Counted from the first letter of the stretch, positions 1 through 12,473 are shown. The stretch is DNA of 64,000 nucleotides from Chlorobium sp. (GCA_028282595.1 JANQHQ010000035.1:1-64000), one strand, 5' to 3'. Notes: a model not told the origin generated them from the letters alone. Numbers and translations are program-made.

Positions 1-44
1 CCGGAGCTCGCCGTCGGTATCGGGAATCCATCTTTTTCCCAACT

Positions 45-185
45 GGTCACTAAGCCCGATAACAATCGGGCGTCGTTACCAAGCGCCCGGCGAAGCCGAA
101 GCGCCGTCACTCGTCACTAAACCCGCGAGAGCGGGAGACGCCACTAAGCCTGACTTTGTCAGGCGTCGCCTCTCGTCACTCTCTT
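45..185 (-). repeat. Array of about four short hairpins with a shared linker
   Basis: Read on the minus strand, this stretch is a run of small inverted repeats joined by a nearly constant linker of the form TTAGTGACGACG. Stems differ from unit to unit, for example GCCCGA with TCGGGC, CCCGC with GCGGG, and GCCTGAC with GTCAGGC. Pairing survives although the stem sequence changes. Related arrays lie at 19971-20095 and 59482-59553, with a remnant near 21858. Bases 8-30 also resemble part of the long intergenic repeat seen near 20.2, 22.0 and 32.1 kb. No open frame here looks real. Bases 190-387 show nothing beyond an AT-rich leader to the next gene. Confidence 0.7.
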
Positions 186-387
186 CACCAAGCCCGAACA
201 CTTATTCTTTTGGTGAATCATTCAGGTTGGCTTAATTAGGGATGGGGTGTTCTTCGGCAGCGTTGATCCTGAAGTTCCTTATTTTTTTAGGTTTTTCGGG
301 TTTTTATCGGGGTTATTGCCAGAAATTCCTTGTTTCGATCTTATTATTTTTGTAATCTCTCGTTAAGAAATACAAAATTGTAGGTTT

Positions 388-918
388 ATGTCTGGGCATC
401 TGGATCTGATCGACCTTAAAATCATCGAGGCTCTCGGGGAGAACGGCCGCATCCGGTTGAGCGAAGTCGCCGAGGTTGTCGGACTTTCGATTCCTTCCGT
501 CAGCGAGCGGCTCGACAAACTCCAGAAGAAGGGGATCGTCAAGCAGTTTACCACTCTGGTGGACGAGCGTCAGCTCGGTTTCGATATTCAGGCGTTCGTG
601 TGGGTGAGGATCGATTCCTCGAAACATTACAAGCCGTTCATGGAGCATGTGCTTCGCGAGGAGGAGATCATGGAGTGTTATGCCGTTACCGGAGAGGGTT
701 CGCACGTGTTGCGGGTCATGACGCACAATACCGCCTCTCTCGAACAACTGCTTTCCCGCGTCCAGAGCTGGCCCGGCGTGCTCGGAACCAACACCAGCTT
801 CGTCCTGTCCCAGATCAAGAGAACGACCCGGATCAGTTCCGACATCGTGCGCAGGAACCTGAAGGACCGGCAGGTGCTGACGACCTTCGAGGAAAAAAAA
901 TCGAGAAAACAGGGCTGA
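388..918 (+). CDS. Lrp/AsnC family transcriptional regulator
   Basis: This 176-aa protein has the layout of the Lrp/AsnC family: an N-terminal winged helix-turn-helix at about residues 5-60 (LSEVAEVVGLSIPSVSERL is the recognition part) and a C-terminal RAM-type ligand-binding domain at about 68-150. Such regulators bind DNA as dimers or octamers and usually respond to an amino acid. The gene lies 59 bases upstream of a glutamine synthetase III gene on the same strand, so control of nitrogen assimilation is a fair inference, with glutamine or another amino acid as effector. The ATG at 388 starts the protein directly before the family-typical LDLIDLKIIEAL. About 25 C-terminal residues are basic and extend past the RAM domain. 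Confidence 0.9.
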   Translation: MSGHLDLIDLKIIEALGENGRIRLSEVAEVVGLSIPSVSERLDKLQKKGIVKQFTTLVDERQLGFDIQAFVWVRIDSSKHYKPFMEHVLREEEIMECYAVTGEGSHVLRVMTHNTASLEQLLSRVQSWPGVLGTNTSFVLSQIKRTTRISSDIVRRNLKDRQVLTTFEEKKSRKQG

Positions 919-965
919 CCCGGTGCAATTTTCCCGTTTACATCACATCCGAAAAAAAACAACTC

Positions 966-973
966 AAGGAGGA
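966..973 (+). promoter_or_regulatory. Strong ribosome binding site fixing a TTG start
   Basis: AAGGAGGA lies four bases before the TTG at 978. It is the only good Shine-Dalgarno match in the region and rules out the much longer open frame that runs upstream through the lrp-like gene in another phase. Confidence 0.75.
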
Positions 974-977
974 TAAC

Positions 978-3122
<2,145 letters not shown>

Positions 3123-3140
3123 TCCGCAATGGACAGGGTG

Positions 3141-3167
3141 AAAAGGGGGGCTTCGGCCCCCTTTTTG
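3141..3167 (+). terminator. Rho-independent terminator after glnN
   Basis: AAAAGGGGGG, a CTTCGG-type tight loop and CCCCCTTTTT form a strong GC stem followed by a T run, 18 bases after the glnN stop. It could also serve the convergent gene on the other strand, since the stem is flanked by A residues on the left. Confidence 0.85.
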
Positions 3168-3207
3168 TTAACTCCGCCCGAAAGGGGTTCCGGCTGTCCG
3201 GCGGGAC

Positions 3208-3627
3208 TCACTCCCCGATGATTTTCACAAGAATCCGTTTTCTCCGTCTCCCGTCGAATTCCCCGTAGAAAATCTGTTCCCACGTTCCGAAGTGCAGTTT
3301 CCCGCCGGTGACGGCGACCACGACCTCCCGTCCCATGATCTGTCTTTTGTGGTGGGCGTCGCCGTTGTCCTCACCCGTAAGGTTGTGCCGGTAGCGGCTG
3401 AGCGGCTCGTGCGGGGCCAACTCCTCGAGCCAGCGGGCGTAATCGCTGTGCAGGCCCGGTTCGTCGTCGTTGATGAAGACCGACGCGGTGATGTGCATCG
3501 CGTTGACCAGGCAGAGACCCTCGCGAACACCGCTTTCGTCGAGCGCGGCCTCGACGTCAGGGGTGATGTTGACGAATCCCATCCGTTCCGGGACATGCAT
3601 CCAGAGTTCCTTGTGAAACGATTTCAT
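3208..3627 (-). CDS. YjbQ / UPF0047 family protein
   Basis: This 139-aa protein matches the YjbQ (UPF0047) family over its full length. Seen are the conserved [13 protein letters not shown] block, the [15 protein letters not shown] block, the [15 protein letters not shown] histidine-rich block and the C-terminal [16 protein letters not shown] block. Family members form trimers with a conserved His/Asp cluster, and one has weak thiamine-phosphate synthase activity; the physiological role is unsettled. The gene is convergent with glnN. Its start at 3627 gives a complete domain with no extension. The next 199 bases on its 5' side carry no gene and are AT-rich at 3707-3750. Confidence 0.85.
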   Translation of the reverse strand: MKSFHKELWMHVPERMGFVNITPDVEAALDESGVREGLCLVNAMHITASVFINDDEPGLHSDYARWLEELAPHEPLSRYRHNLTGEDNGDAHHKRQIMGREVVVAVTGGKLHFGTWEQIFYGEFDGRRRKRILVKIIGE

Positions 3628-3826
3628 GGCGGCAATGGCTTGCTTGTTACGGGAAGACGGAGCGCCGGCCGGAAAGAACGGCGTCCGGAGGTTGTTTTCT
3701 TGCGTAGATAAGTATAAAAAGCTTTATTTTTTCGGTTTAACAATACCGGAGGCGATTTTGCCAGCCCGTCGGGTCCGCACGGTGCCGGATGCGGGCGGTT
3801 CCGGTCAATTCTAAACAGGTTGGCGC

Positions 3827-4324
3827 ATGACTTTCGAATATCCGGTGACCTATCCGCAGTGGTGGCTCGACTCCTACTATCTCGTCACCTGGGCGCTCGG
3901 CATGATCGTGCTCGCCGTCGGGTGGGGTGTCTTTTTCAGATGGGGGAAATTCAGTTACGGCATCGACCTCGGGTGTCTGTGGAAAAGCACGCTCCTGTTG
4001 CTGCTGACCACGGCCGCTCTCGGTGTGCCGAGCGCCTACAATACCCGTTTCGTTGGCGATCACGGCCAGGAAGGCGACCGCATAACCGTCGAAGAGGACC
4101 GGCTGCTCTACGATTTCAGAAAAGGGGAGGACAAGGAGTTCAGGCTTAACGACATCGTTCGTGTCTACAGGGAGCCCGAGACCTTCAATCCTCCGCCGAA
4201 GTATTTCATCGTCGCCGAAGCCGGCGGTGTGAGGGACTCGGTGTTCGTGACGAAACACCTGCCCGGCTACGAAGCGTTGCTTGTCCGGATATCCGAACAG
4301 GCCGGTGTGACACTCGAAAGGTGA
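3827..4324 (+). CDS. Small membrane protein of unknown function
   Basis: This 165-aa protein has a short N-terminal segment (YPVTYPQWWLDSYYL), two hydrophobic segments at about residues 17-38 and 47-66, and a soluble C-terminal part of about 95 residues that reads as beta-rich (ITVEEDRLLYDF, FILN-like alternation, a VFVTKHLPGYEALL helix). I do not recognise the family. Its stop overlaps the region just before coaX: the bases around the stop also supply the coaX ribosome binding site, so the two are probably co-transcribed. That neighbourhood alone does not indicate a function. Confidence 0.75.
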   Translation: MTFEYPVTYPQWWLDSYYLVTWALGMIVLAVGWGVFFRWGKFSYGIDLGCLWKSTLLLLLTTAALGVPSAYNTRFVGDHGQEGDRITVEEDRLLYDFRKGEDKEFRLNDIVRVYREPETFNPPPKYFIVAEAGGVRDSVFVTKHLPGYEALLVRISEQAGVTLER

Positions 4325-4332
4325 ACCTTTCC

Positions 4333-5133
4333 ATGGAAAACCGGCAGGCGCTTATCGTCGAAATCGGCAATTCGTTCACCGAGCTCGCGCTGTTCGAGGG
4401 ATTTTCGCGAACGTCGTCGCACCGGTTCCCGACGGTCCTGTTTCAGGACGTCGCGGAGGCGGAGCGGCGGGTGCAGACCGTTCTGCAAGATCTCCCTCCG
4501 GACGCGGATGCCGCCGTATGCAGTGTCGTGCCGTCCCTGAACCCGCTTTTCGCCGAACTGCTCGCACGTCGTCTTTCCGGGCGTCTCATCGAGATTTCGA
4601 GCGCCCTCTCTCTTCCTTTCACGCTCGAGTACCGTCCGGAGGAGGCGCTCGGCGCCGACCGCCTGGCGCTCTGCTCCTACGTCCGGTACACCTGGCCCCG
4701 CGAGGCGGTGATCGCTCTCGATATCGGTACGGCGCTCACCTGCGACGTGATCCGTTCGTCCGGCGACTATCTCGGAGGAATGATTCTTCCCGGCATCGAT
4801 CTCATGGCGTCCGCCCTGCACGAGCGGACCGCGAAACTTCCGGAGGTGAGCGTACGGGAAGCGGCACCCCTGCTCGGTCGCTCGACGGAGGAGTGCATCC
4901 GGAGCGGCGTCTTCTGGGGCGCCGTCAAGCAGGTCTCCGGCCTGGTTCCCGCCGTGAAACGGCATCTTGCCGAAGAACACGGAGAAGGTCCGATCCGGGT
5001 CGTCGCTACCGGGGGCGACAGCCGACTGATCGCTTCGGCCATGGAGGAGCCGCCGAAAATCGAAGAAGACGCCGTACTGAAGGGCGCGAGGATTCTGCTC
5101 GATATGAATCTGAATCGCCAGGGGGAGTGTTGA
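4333..5133 (+). CDS. coaX: Type III pantothenate kinase
   Basis: It phosphorylates pantothenate, the first step of coenzyme A synthesis, and acts in the cytoplasm. The roughly 266-aa product has the CoaX layout of the ASKHA fold: LIVEIGNSFTELALF at the N terminus, PEEALGADRLALC near the middle, ALDIGTALTCDVI (the second phosphate-binding region), YLGGMILPGIDLMASALHERTAKLP, and a late VVATGGDSRLI block. The start was set at ATG 4333 because AAAGGTGA lies eight bases upstream; GTG 4321 is an in-frame alternative that would overlap the upstream stop. The gene ends three bases from the convergent aroB stop. Confidence 0.9.
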   Translation: MENRQALIVEIGNSFTELALFEGFSRTSSHRFPTVLFQDVAEAERRVQTVLQDLPPDADAAVCSVVPSLNPLFAELLARRLSGRLIEISSALSLPFTLEYRPEEALGADRLALCSYVRYTWPREAVIALDIGTALTCDVIRSSGDYLGGMILPGIDLMASALHERTAKLPEVSVREAAPLLGRSTEECIRSGVFWGAVKQVSGLVPAVKRHLAEEHGEGPIRVVATGGDSRLIASAMEEPPKIEEDAVLKGARILLDMNLNRQGEC

Positions 5134-5136
5134 ACT

Positions 5137-6228
5137 TCAACAACTCTTTCCCAACGTCTCCTTCGCACGCTCTATCGACTCGATAACGGTTTCGACCGGG
5201 ACGGTCTCGTTGTGCAGGTATGCCTTTCCGAGCCGTTCGAGCAGCACGAAGCGCAGCTTTCTGTCGACTTTTTTCTTGTCCGAGTGCATGCTTTCGAGGA
5301 TGTCGGAGGAGCTGTGTGCGATAAAACGCTTTTCGATCGTTCCCCTGGGAAAGCGGAATTTCGAGAGGATGCCGAGTCCCTTGTGCAGCTCCGATTCCCG
5401 GATGTTTCCGAAAAGACGGGAAAGATGCAGGGCGCAGACCATACCGATCGCGACCGCCTCTCCATGCCGGATGTGACGATAGTCTGCGAGTTTTTCGAGG
5501 CCGTGCGCGAAGGTGTGCCCGAAATTCAGGGTCGCCCGAAGGCCGCTCTGTTCGCGGAAATCCTTTTCGACCACATCCTGCTTGATCGCGGCGCTTCTGC
5601 GCACCGCCGTGGTGGTGAAAGGCTCTTCTGCGGTGACGATCCCGGCGAAATGCGCATCGACGTAATCGAGAAATTCACTGTCGGCGATAAAACCGTACTT
5701 GACCACTTCGGCCATGCCGGCGTACATCTCCCCGGGAGGCAGCGAACGGAGAGCCGAGGGATCGATCAGGATCAGTTCGGGCAGGTGAAAGAAGCCGATC
5801 AGGTTTTTCCCCAGGGGGTGGTTGACGGCCACCTTGCCGCCGATCGAGCTGTCGGTCATCGCGAGCAGGGTCGTCGGGAACTGGACGACGGGAATGCCCC
5901 GGTAGTAACTTGCGGCGATGTAGCCGCCGAGATCGCCTACGACGCCTCCGCCCACGGCCAGCAGATTCCAGCTCCGGTCGACTTCGGCCTCGATCATCTC
6001 GCCGTAAAGGCGGATGGCCGTGCGGAAACTCTTGGAGGTCTCCCTTGCGGGAACGATCAGTTCGAGCAGGGAAAACCCCGCACCGTGCAGTGTTTCGAGA
6101 ATATCCTTTCCGAAGAGTTCCCTGGTATTTTCGTCGAACAGAACGACGGTTTTTTTTGCGAGGCCGTGTTCGTTGAACAGCCGCACAGCCTGTTCGATAA
6201 CCGGGGTGTCTACTATGATGGTGCTCAC
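5137..6228 (-). CDS. aroB: 3-dehydroquinate synthase
   Basis: It converts DAHP to 3-dehydroquinate in the shikimate pathway, using NAD and a divalent metal. The 363-aa product shows the NAD-binding GGGVVGDLGGYIAASY block, the SIGGKVAVNHPLGKNLIG block, the EVVKYGFI block and the metal-ligand LNFGHTFAHGLE block in the right order. I chose the GTG at 6228 because it gives the usual short N terminus before IIVDTPV and a normal length; a GTG at 6270 is in frame but has no ribosome binding site. It follows aroK on the same strand with about 120 bases between, so the two shikimate genes probably share a transcript. Confidence 0.93.
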   Translation of the reverse strand: MSTIIVDTPVIEQAVRLFNEHGLAKKTVVLFDENTRELFGKDILETLHGAGFSLLELIVPARETSKSFRTAIRLYGEMIEAEVDRSWNLLAVGGGVVGDLGGYIAASYYRGIPVVQFPTTLLAMTDSSIGGKVAVNHPLGKNLIGFFHLPELILIDPSALRSLPPGEMYAGMAEVVKYGFIADSEFLDYVDAHFAGIVTAEEPFTTTAVRRSAAIKQDVVEKDFREQSGLRATLNFGHTFAHGLEKLADYRHIRHGEAVAIGMVCALHLSRLFGNIRESELHKGLGILSKFRFPRGTIEKRFIAHSSSDILESMHSDKKKVDRKLRFVLLERLGKAYLHNETVPVETVIESIERAKETLGKSC

Positions 6229-6350
6229 GTCTGCCTGGGTTGATCGTTGCAAGATGGCGTTTCGTCCCACGGAAGTTTTTTTCCGGGATGCGTCTGCTGA
6301 ATATAGGATTTCCGGGCGATGCTCAAAGAAAGAAACGCCCCGTGCTCCCG

Positions 6351-6950
6351 TCAGCCGGTGCCCCGCGGGCCTTTGTTACGGCCGGTTCGACGGTGTTGTT
6401 CACTTCTGCGGACATGGCGTTCGATTTTCCTGGTAAGCTCTTCCACCGTGGTCCCGAGCCGCTTGCTGCCGGTCTCGACCGTCAGTCCGGCCGAGCGGTA
6501 TCTCGGTTCACGTTCTTTCAGCAGATCGAGTATTTTTCGCTCTACCTGCTCGTGTGGAAGCCGTTCCCCACCGGGTCCCTTCATAAGGGGCCTGTCGGTC
6601 TTGTGGCTCAGCCGACGGGCGAGGATCGCCGGTTCCGAGTGCAGATAGACAAGCGTGCCGGAAGAGGAGATGAGGGAAAAGCAGCGGTCGTTCTGGAGGA
6701 TGCCCCCTCCGAGCGACACTACGAGCCGGTCGCAATCGACGATCGTTCGGAGTACGTTCAGTTCGAGTTCCCTGAAATACCCTTCGCCGTGCTCCGTGAA
6801 GATGTCGTTGATCGTTTTTCCCGCACGGTCTTCTATCTCGTGGTCCATGTCCAGAAAGTCGTAGCCGAGGGAGTTCGCAAGAAGGGGGCCTATGGTCGAT
6901 TTTCCCGATCCGCTGAATCCGGTGAGAAATATGAGCGAGGGGTGTTTCAT
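6351..6950 (-). CDS. aroK: Shikimate kinase
   Basis: It phosphorylates shikimate at O-3. The 199-aa product starts with the P-loop GFSGSGKST at about residues 10-18, then shows YDFLDMDHEIE (shikimate-binding Asp), FRELELNVL with the conserved Arg, LGGGI (substrate-binding Gly loop), and the lid region KTDRPLMKGPGG. The C terminus has a basic, probably disordered tail of about 25 residues beyond the kinase fold. ATG 6950 (MKHPSLIFLTGF) is preferred over in-frame ATGs at 6977 and 6992 because it gives the family-typical N terminus. aroB lies directly downstream. Confidence 0.9.
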   Translation of the reverse strand: MKHPSLIFLTGFSGSGKSTIGPLLANSLGYDFLDMDHEIEDRAGKTINDIFTEHGEGYFRELELNVLRTIVDCDRLVVSLGGGILQNDRCFSLISSSGTLVYLHSEPAILARRLSHKTDRPLMKGPGGERLPHEQVERKILDLLKEREPRYRSAGLTVETGSKRLGTTVEELTRKIERHVRRSEQHRRTGRNKGPRGTG

Positions 6951-7241
6951 TTGCCGGAACGTCTGTTTCGCCTTCATGAAGCCGTTTTCCATGTTACGCT
7001 GTCGCGCTCGCAAGCGGCTTCGGCCGGCTTTCCCGAAGCCTCGCGGAATATACGTAAAAATGAACGGATACGCGCCCGGGTATGCATCCCGGCGGGCTGG
7101 CGCTCTCTTTTTACGGGGGATTACGTATACTTCACCAGTAGGGGACGTTGTTTCCGGTGTCACACGTTGGGTAACCACCGGTTTCATTTTGCAGCGGCGC
7201 CGGGGAAAAGAGTTTTTACCGCGCCTCGAGACTGAACGACG

Positions 7242-7460
7242 ATGACTGAACATCACGCTGAGAACCATAAAGGCGGCGCGTCCGTCTGTCCGAGATGCGG
7301 GACCTCTTTCGAGTGCGCACAGTCGGTCGACTGCTGGTGTGCTTCGGTGAACGTTCCGGTGGAGGTGAGGAAATATCTTGCGTGGCACTATGAAACCTGT
7401 CTCTGCAGAAACTGTCTCGAACAGTTGATCGCCAGGGCGGAAGCCGGAAAGCTTTCCTGA
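7242..7460 (+). CDS. Cysteine-rich CWC-type small protein
   Basis: This 72-aa protein carries two cysteine clusters: CPRCGTSFEC followed by DCWC near residues 18-36, and CLCRNC near 57-62. The CxxC...CWC arrangement matches the small cysteine-rich CWC family, thought to bind a metal, probably zinc; its role is unknown. It ends 51 bases before glpK and may be co-transcribed with it. The 291 bases before it, back to aroK, hold the divergent promoter region of the two genes and no other frame that I trust. Confidence 0.75.
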   Translation: MTEHHAENHKGGASVCPRCGTSFECAQSVDCWCASVNVPVEVRKYLAWHYETCLCRNCLEQLIARAEAGKLS

Positions 7461-7511
7461 GGCCCGTCCCGCAAACCACCCTTCCATTCACTCTTTACAG
7501 TTGTTGCCGCC

Positions 7512-8966
7512 ATGACGATTCTCGCTATCGACCAGGGTACGACCGGGACGCGTTCCATGCTGTACGAAGCTGGCGGAGAAGCGGTTGCAGGGAGCTATCG
7601 CGAACTGCGGCAGATCTATCCCCGCCAGGGATGGGTGGAACACGATCCGGAGGATATCTGGCGGACCGTGGTGGAGACCGTCGGTGAACTGCGGGCGGGG
7701 TTTCCGGAGAGCGGTGTGGAGGCGATCGGCATCACGAACCAGCGGGAGACCGTGATCGTCTGGGATCGGCGAACCGGTGCGCCCGTTCACAACGCCGTCG
7801 TCTGGCAGTGCAGGCGCACGGCGGAGATATGCCGCCGCTACGAGGCTGAAGCCGGAGCGATCGCCGCGAAAACCGGCCTGCCGCTCGATCCCTACTTCAG
7901 CGCGACCAAGATCCGCTGGATTCTCGAAAACGCGCCCGTCGGAAAGGCGGACGATCTGCTTTTCGGGACGGTCGATACCTGGCTGCTCTGGAAGCTGACC
8001 GGCGGCAGGGTTCACGCGACCGATTTCACCAATGCCTCCCGGACGCTGCTCTACGATATCGTCCGGAAGGAGTGGGACGACGATCTTCTGAAGGTGTTCG
8101 GGATTCCCCGGTCGATGCTGCCCGAGGTGAGGCCCCCGATGGACGATTTCGGGGTCGTGGAATCGATCGGGGAGCTGCGGGGCGTTCCGGTGAAAGCGCT
8201 TGCAGGCGACCAGCAGGCGGCGCTTTTCGGACAGTGCTGTTTCGAGCCGGGGGATGTGAAAAACACCTATGGGACCGGATGTTTCATGGTCATGAACACC
8301 GGGGAGCGGGCAATCCGTTCGAAGAACGGTCTCTTGACGACCCTCGCGCTCGACGCCGGGGGAGACCCCTGTTACGCGCTCGAAGGTTCGGTGTTCATCG
8401 GCGGGGCCGCCATCCAGTGGTTGCGGGACGAGCTGGGCATTATAGCCGATGCCCGCGATTCGGAGGAGATGGCGCGGCAGGCGGGTTCCAATGCGGGGGT
8501 CTACCTCGTGCCGGCGTTTGCCGGGCTCGGGGCTCCCCACTGGAAAGCGGAGGTTCGCGGGACCGTAGTCGGTCTGACGAGAGGCACCGGCAGGAACCAT
8601 TTCGTGCGAGCCGCTCTCGAATCGATAGCCTATCAGTCCTTCGACGTGTTCCGCGCCATGACCGCCGACTCCGGCGCCGCTCCGCGCGCCCTGATCGTCG
8701 ACGGGGGAGCGGTGGAGAACGACTTTCTCATGCAGTTCCAGGCCGACATCCTCGACGTGCCGGTGCACAAGCCCGCCAACATAGAATCGACCTCCCTCGG
8801 CGCGGCGTTTCTGGCGGGGCTGCAGAGTGGCGTCTGGTCCTCCGCCGACGACTTGCGCGCACTCCGCCGGATGCAGCGGCGGTACGAGCCCTCGATGGAG
8901 GCGGAGCGGAGGGATGTATGCCTGTCGGGCTGGAGAAAAGCCCTGCGTCAGGCCCTCTTGCAATAG
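7512..8966 (+). CDS. glpK: Glycerol kinase
   Basis: It phosphorylates glycerol to glycerol 3-phosphate. The 484-aa product has the FGGY kinase blocks in order: [13 protein letters not shown] at the N terminus, [75 protein letters not shown], and [24 protein letters not shown]. The length is slightly below the usual 495-505, with nothing obvious missing. ATG 7512 starts directly before ILAIDQGTT, as usual. No glpF or glpD gene is adjacent; in a photolithotroph the likely use is supply of lipid glycerol phosphate, which is an inference. Confidence 0.93.
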   Translation: MTILAIDQGTTGTRSMLYEAGGEAVAGSYRELRQIYPRQGWVEHDPEDIWRTVVETVGELRAGFPESGVEAIGITNQRETVIVWDRRTGAPVHNAVVWQCRRTAEICRRYEAEAGAIAAKTGLPLDPYFSATKIRWILENAPVGKADDLLFGTVDTWLLWKLTGGRVHATDFTNASRTLLYDIVRKEWDDDLLKVFGIPRSMLPEVRPPMDDFGVVESIGELRGVPVKALAGDQQAALFGQCCFEPGDVKNTYGTGCFMVMNTGERAIRSKNGLLTTLALDAGGDPCYALEGSVFIGGAAIQWLRDELGIIADARDSEEMARQAGSNAGVYLVPAFAGLGAPHWKAEVRGTVVGLTRGTGRNHFVRAALESIAYQSFDVFRAMTADSGAAPRALIVDGGAVENDFLMQFQADILDVPVHKPANIESTSLGAAFLAGLQSGVWSSADDLRALRRMQRRYEPSMEAERRDVCLSGWRKALRQALLQ

Positions 8967-9007
8967 GTAAAACGGCCCGGCGTTTCCGCCGGAAACTCTG
9001 TGATCGC

Positions 9008-10297
9008 ATGAAGATTCTCTATCGCTATATTCTCAGGGAACACACCGGGCCCTTTTTTTTCGCGTTCGTGACCGTCCTGTTCGTTTTCACCCTGCAGTTT
9101 CTCACCATCTTCATCGATCGCTTTGTGGGCAAGGGGCTCGACCTGTTTGTCATGCTCGAACTGATCGCCCTCCAGATCGCCTGGATGGTGGTGCTCGCCG
9201 TGCCGATGGCGGTGCTTGTCTCGACCCTGATCGCATTCGGGAATCTGACGAACCGTTCCGAAATGGCCGTCATGCGGGCCGGTGGCCTTTCGCTCCAGCG
9301 CCTGATTATGCCGGTACTTCTGGCCGGCGTGGTGCTTGCCGGACTGGTCGAGAGGTTCAACAACGTGGTGCTGCCGGAGGCGAACTACAAGGCGAAGCTT
9401 CTTTTACGGGACATAACGAAGGCCAAGCCCAGTTTCGGCCTGCAGGAAAACGCGTTTTCGGGGCTCGTCGAAGGATATTCAATTCTTGTCAGGAAGACCG
9501 AATGGCACTCCGACAGACTCGAGGGCATCACGATCTACGAGGGAGTGCAGGACGACTACAAGAGCGTCATAACGGCCGAGAGCGGCAGCATTGCCTTCAC
9601 TCCGGACTATCACTACCTCATCATGACGCTCCATGACGGCGAGATGCATGAACTGGACGAGGTTTCGAAGGAGGAGTACCGCGTCATGTCCTTCGAGAAA
9701 CAGCGTTTTGTTTTCTCTTCGACCGGCTACGGTTTCGAGAGAACTTCCGGGAACGAGATACGGCGGGGCGATCGCGAACTGTCGGCTTCGCAGCTCCGCG
9801 AGATGGCGATGAAATTTCACCGGCGCATGAGCGACTCCCGCGAGAGGGCGGACGAGATCGATGCGAAACGGAAGGCGCTTCCGGACCGTTTTACCGAAAA
9901 GAACGGCGGCGAAGACGATCGGAGAGCGGAGGAGGAACGACTGGCCGGACAGTACGAGCGGGAACAAGAACGGGTCGAAAGCAACCGGAAGATGTACAAT
10001 CGTTACATGGTCGAGTTTCACAAGAAGTACGCGCTCTCCTTTGCCTGTATAGTCTTCGTGCTGGTCGGTGCACCCCTGGGCGTTATGGCCCGGCGCGGAG
10101 GATTCGGCGTGGGTGCGGGCCTTTCGCTTCTCTTCTTTGTGCTCTACTGGGCTCTTTTGATCTTCGGCGAAAAAATTTCCGACAGGGGCCTGCTCGATCC
10201 GGGTCTGTCGATGTGGCTGGCAAATATCGTGATGACGGCTATCGGACTGTTCGCGCTGTTCAGGGTATCCGGCGGCATGTCCGGATCGGGGCGGTGA
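9008..10297 (+). CDS. lptF: LptF/LptG family permease
   Basis: This 429-aa inner-membrane protein belongs to the YjgP/YjgQ family, the permease half of the ABC machine that pulls lipopolysaccharide from the inner membrane and passes it to the Lpt bridge. Visible are the N-terminal [16 protein letters not shown] block, membrane segments at about residues 14-34, 52-78 and 98-118, a long periplasmic middle part, and three more membrane segments from about residue 340 to the end ([20 protein letters not shown] is typical). The ATG at 9008 begins the family-typical N terminus; the frame stays open upstream inside glpK but in another phase. A partner lptG and lptB are not in the window. Confidence 0.85.
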   Translation: MKILYRYILREHTGPFFFAFVTVLFVFTLQFLTIFIDRFVGKGLDLFVMLELIALQIAWMVVLAVPMAVLVSTLIAFGNLTNRSEMAVMRAGGLSLQRLIMPVLLAGVVLAGLVERFNNVVLPEANYKAKLLLRDITKAKPSFGLQENAFSGLVEGYSILVRKTEWHSDRLEGITIYEGVQDDYKSVITAESGSIAFTPDYHYLIMTLHDGEMHELDEVSKEEYRVMSFEKQRFVFSSTGYGFERTSGNEIRRGDRELSASQLREMAMKFHRRMSDSRERADEIDAKRKALPDRFTEKNGGEDDRRAEEERLAGQYEREQERVESNRKMYNRYMVEFHKKYALSFACIVFVLVGAPLGVMARRGGFGVGAGLSLLFFVLYWALLIFGEKISDRGLLDPGLSMWLANIVMTAIGLFALFRVSGGMSGSGR

Positions 10298-10309
10298 GGC
10301 CCGGCGGTT

Positions 10310-10669
10310 TCAGCAGCCGCACAGCTTCTTCTTGTTCCCGTTTTCGTCCAGGCAGACGAAGATGATGCGCGTCGAGAACGCCAGTTCCCGCGTTCCCGTG
10401 GTGATGTTTCCCTTGTAGACGTTTACCGTGTATTCGACGGAGGTGTTTCCTTCTCTCGTTCTGACGGTTTCGAAACAGAGTATGGTGCCCTTGCCGATGC
10501 TTTTCTTGAACTCGACCTTGTCCATGGCGACCGTAACGAAGTTGCAGCCCGGGTAGTCGGTCGTGACGGTGATATAGCTGACCTCGTCGACCCACTTCAG
10601 GAGATTGCCCCCGAAAAGGTAGCCGTAATGGTTGAGATGTTCCGGCAGGACGAGCTTGTGGTTTTCCAT
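10310..10669 (-). CDS. Acyl-CoA thioesterase, hotdog fold
   Basis: This 119-aa protein reads as a YciA-like single-hotdog thioesterase. The N-terminal [23 protein letters not shown] block holds the helix of the hotdog and its catalytic Asp or Glu, followed by [16 protein letters not shown] and [28 protein letters not shown] strands. It would hydrolyse acyl-CoA esters; the substrate cannot be read from the sequence. The C terminus ends CGC. It converges with lptF and lies 23 bases downstream of the rqcH-like gene on the same strand, so it may share that transcript. Confidence 0.85.
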   Translation of the reverse strand: MENHKLVLPEHLNHYGYLFGGNLLKWVDEVSYITVTTDYPGCNFVTVAMDKVEFKKSIGKGTILCFETVRTREGNTSVEYTVNVYKGNITTGTRELAFSTRIIFVCLDENGNKKKLCGC

Positions 10670-10692
10670 GGCGTGTTTCCGTTTTCTGGAGG

Positions 10693-12327
10693 TTACGGAA
10701 GAGGTTTCACCAGTATAATCTTTTCTTTTTCAACCACAACCTGACCGGGAGGCAGTTTTTTCGATCTGCGGACATGTTTTTTCTCGCAGTACATGACCGG
10801 CACCAGTTCCGAGTTCCGGGCGGAAGAGTGGTAGGCGGCGATTTCCGCCGCTCTCCGTATTTCCGTGAGGTTATGCATGGCCGCTCCCCTGAGCACGCAG
10901 TGCGACCCCGAGGCACCTCTGGCGTGCAGCCAGATGTCACGGGGTTTTGCGAAGGAAAATGTAAGCCGCTCGTTGTTCCTCGCGTTTTTGCCCACGTAAA
11001 GCACGGCTTTGGGCGCGATGTCGATCCTTCTGAAGGGCGCTTGCCGTCCGCCGCTCTGCTTTTCGGGTGGCAAGAGGCCAAGTTGCTTCAGTACGGTCCG
11101 GTGTGTCCGGTAAAACGACCCGACCTCGGTTGGAGAGGAGAGCTTTTCGACGAGCGGCACGAGCGTTTCGATCTCTTCGCGCTGTTTTTCGACTTGTGCC
11201 GCCCGCAAAAGGGCTCCGTGAAGCTTTTCCCTCGTTTTCGACGCTTTTATGAACCAGCGCGCCGCGTTTTCCTGAAGGTTGAGCTCCGGTTTCAGCGGGA
11301 CGGTAACCGGCGGTGAGGAGGGATCGAGGACATTGTCGAGCACGATGCTTTCCGGTTCGCGGTCCGTGCACCCCAGGCCTGCGATCAGAATATGCCCATA
11401 GCGCTCGTATTCACCGGCTCTCTGCCGGAGTTCCCGTGGGTCGAAGTTCTCCCGTTCGCTTTCGATTTTTTTCCGTTTCCTCTGTAACTGCCGGAGCAGT
11501 TCGCTCGCAAGCCGACGGGTGTCGAGATGCTTCCAGGTCTCGAGGCTGTATGCGTTCAGCGCTTCGAGAACCGTATCGAAGAGGGCGGCCCCTTTTGCGG
11601 CACCGCCAAGAATCGTAAAGCCGGGTGAGCCTCCGGCGTCGGTGTATACCGACGGAGAGGGGGCGATCAGCTCGTAAAACAGGTCCGTGAACGCGTTGCC
11701 GAGTCTTTCGGGCGAGGGATTTTCTCCGCTGCGGGAGAGCAGTTCCCGCACGAGACGCCGGTCGAATCCGGGCAGCATCTCCCGCAGTTTTTCCGACTCC
11801 GACCGGCCTTTCGTCCGGAGATACTCCGCCACGAACAGCGGTGGATCGTTGGCGATCGGTTCGAGGGTGCGGAGAACTTCCGGTCCCTTCCGTTCCTCTG
11901 CGGTTTCGTTCTCCGCTGCGGCGGCGGAGTGTTTCCTGAAAGCCGGCGTGATCCGGCCCTCCCGTTCGAGCAGTACGTTCGTCGTCGCGCCGAAGAGCTG
12001 CAGCATGAGTCTCGATCCGTCCCCGATCTCCATGTATATGATGCGGTCCCCCGGATCGATCGAAACCGAGAGGACCTCCTTTTCGCTGATTTCCGGCATC
12101 AGGGCGACCGTGTCGCGTTTTTTTCTGTTCAGTCCCTCCCGCGTGAAAATGCAGAGCTCCGGGCGGTGAGCGACCACATGAACCTGCAGGTGGCCGCCCT
12201 CCGGCGTGACGAAAGCGATGACGATTTCGTTTTTCCGCTGGGAGAACACCTCGAAAACGTAACCTCCCGATAGGCGTTCGTGCAGCTCCCGGGCAAGGTG
12301 GTAGAGGGTGAAATAGTTTCGCAGCAT
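10693..12327 (-). CDS. rqcH: NFACT family ribosome quality-control protein (RqcH-like)
   Basis: This 544-aa protein has the NFACT architecture: NFACT-N at about residues 1-210 ([21 protein letters not shown] opens it), a helical coiled-coil section at about 255-400 rich in Lys and Glu, and a C-terminal NFACT-R domain at about 425-544 with [20 protein letters not shown] and [16 protein letters not shown]. Homologues bind stalled 50S subunits with peptidyl-tRNA and add C-terminal alanine tails. The older name is fibronectin-binding protein A. The family assignment is firm; activity in tailing is inferred from homologues. AGGA lies five bases before the ATG at 12327. Confidence 0.88.
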   Translation of the reverse strand: MLRNYFTLYHLARELHERLSGGYVFEVFSQRKNEIVIAFVTPEGGHLQVHVVAHRPELCIFTREGLNRKKRDTVALMPEISEKEVLSVSIDPGDRIIYMEIGDGSRLMLQLFGATTNVLLEREGRITPAFRKHSAAAAENETAEERKGPEVLRTLEPIANDPPLFVAEYLRTKGRSESEKLREMLPGFDRRLVRELLSRSGENPSPERLGNAFTDLFYELIAPSPSVYTDAGGSPGFTILGGAAKGAALFDTVLEALNAYSLETWKHLDTRRLASELLRQLQRKRKKIESERENFDPRELRQRAGEYERYGHILIAGLGCTDREPESIVLDNVLDPSSPPVTVPLKPELNLQENAARWFIKASKTREKLHGALLRAAQVEKQREEIETLVPLVEKLSSPTEVGSFYRTHRTVLKQLGLLPPEKQSGGRQAPFRRIDIAPKAVLYVGKNARNNERLTFSFAKPRDIWLHARGASGSHCVLRGAAMHNLTEIRRAAEIAAYHSSARNSELVPVMYCEKKHVRRSKKLPPGQVVVEKEKIILVKPLP

Positions 12328-12473
12328 TGCGTTCCTGTTGCTTGGGGGGAGTGTTTTTTCTTACTTTCATGAAAGTTCCGTCCTCATGGCCCTGATCGCG
12401 CCGGGGCTCTGTTTCTCCACCGGGCGCGTCGCGCTGTGGCGGACTCCCTTCAGAATGTATCAAACTCTTCACT

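Noticed and set aside
600..977. N-terminal extension of glutamine synthetase III into the regulator gene
   Set aside because: The extension is out of phase with the regulator gene it overlaps, has no family similarity, and AAGGAGGA before TTG 978 gives a better start and a normal length.
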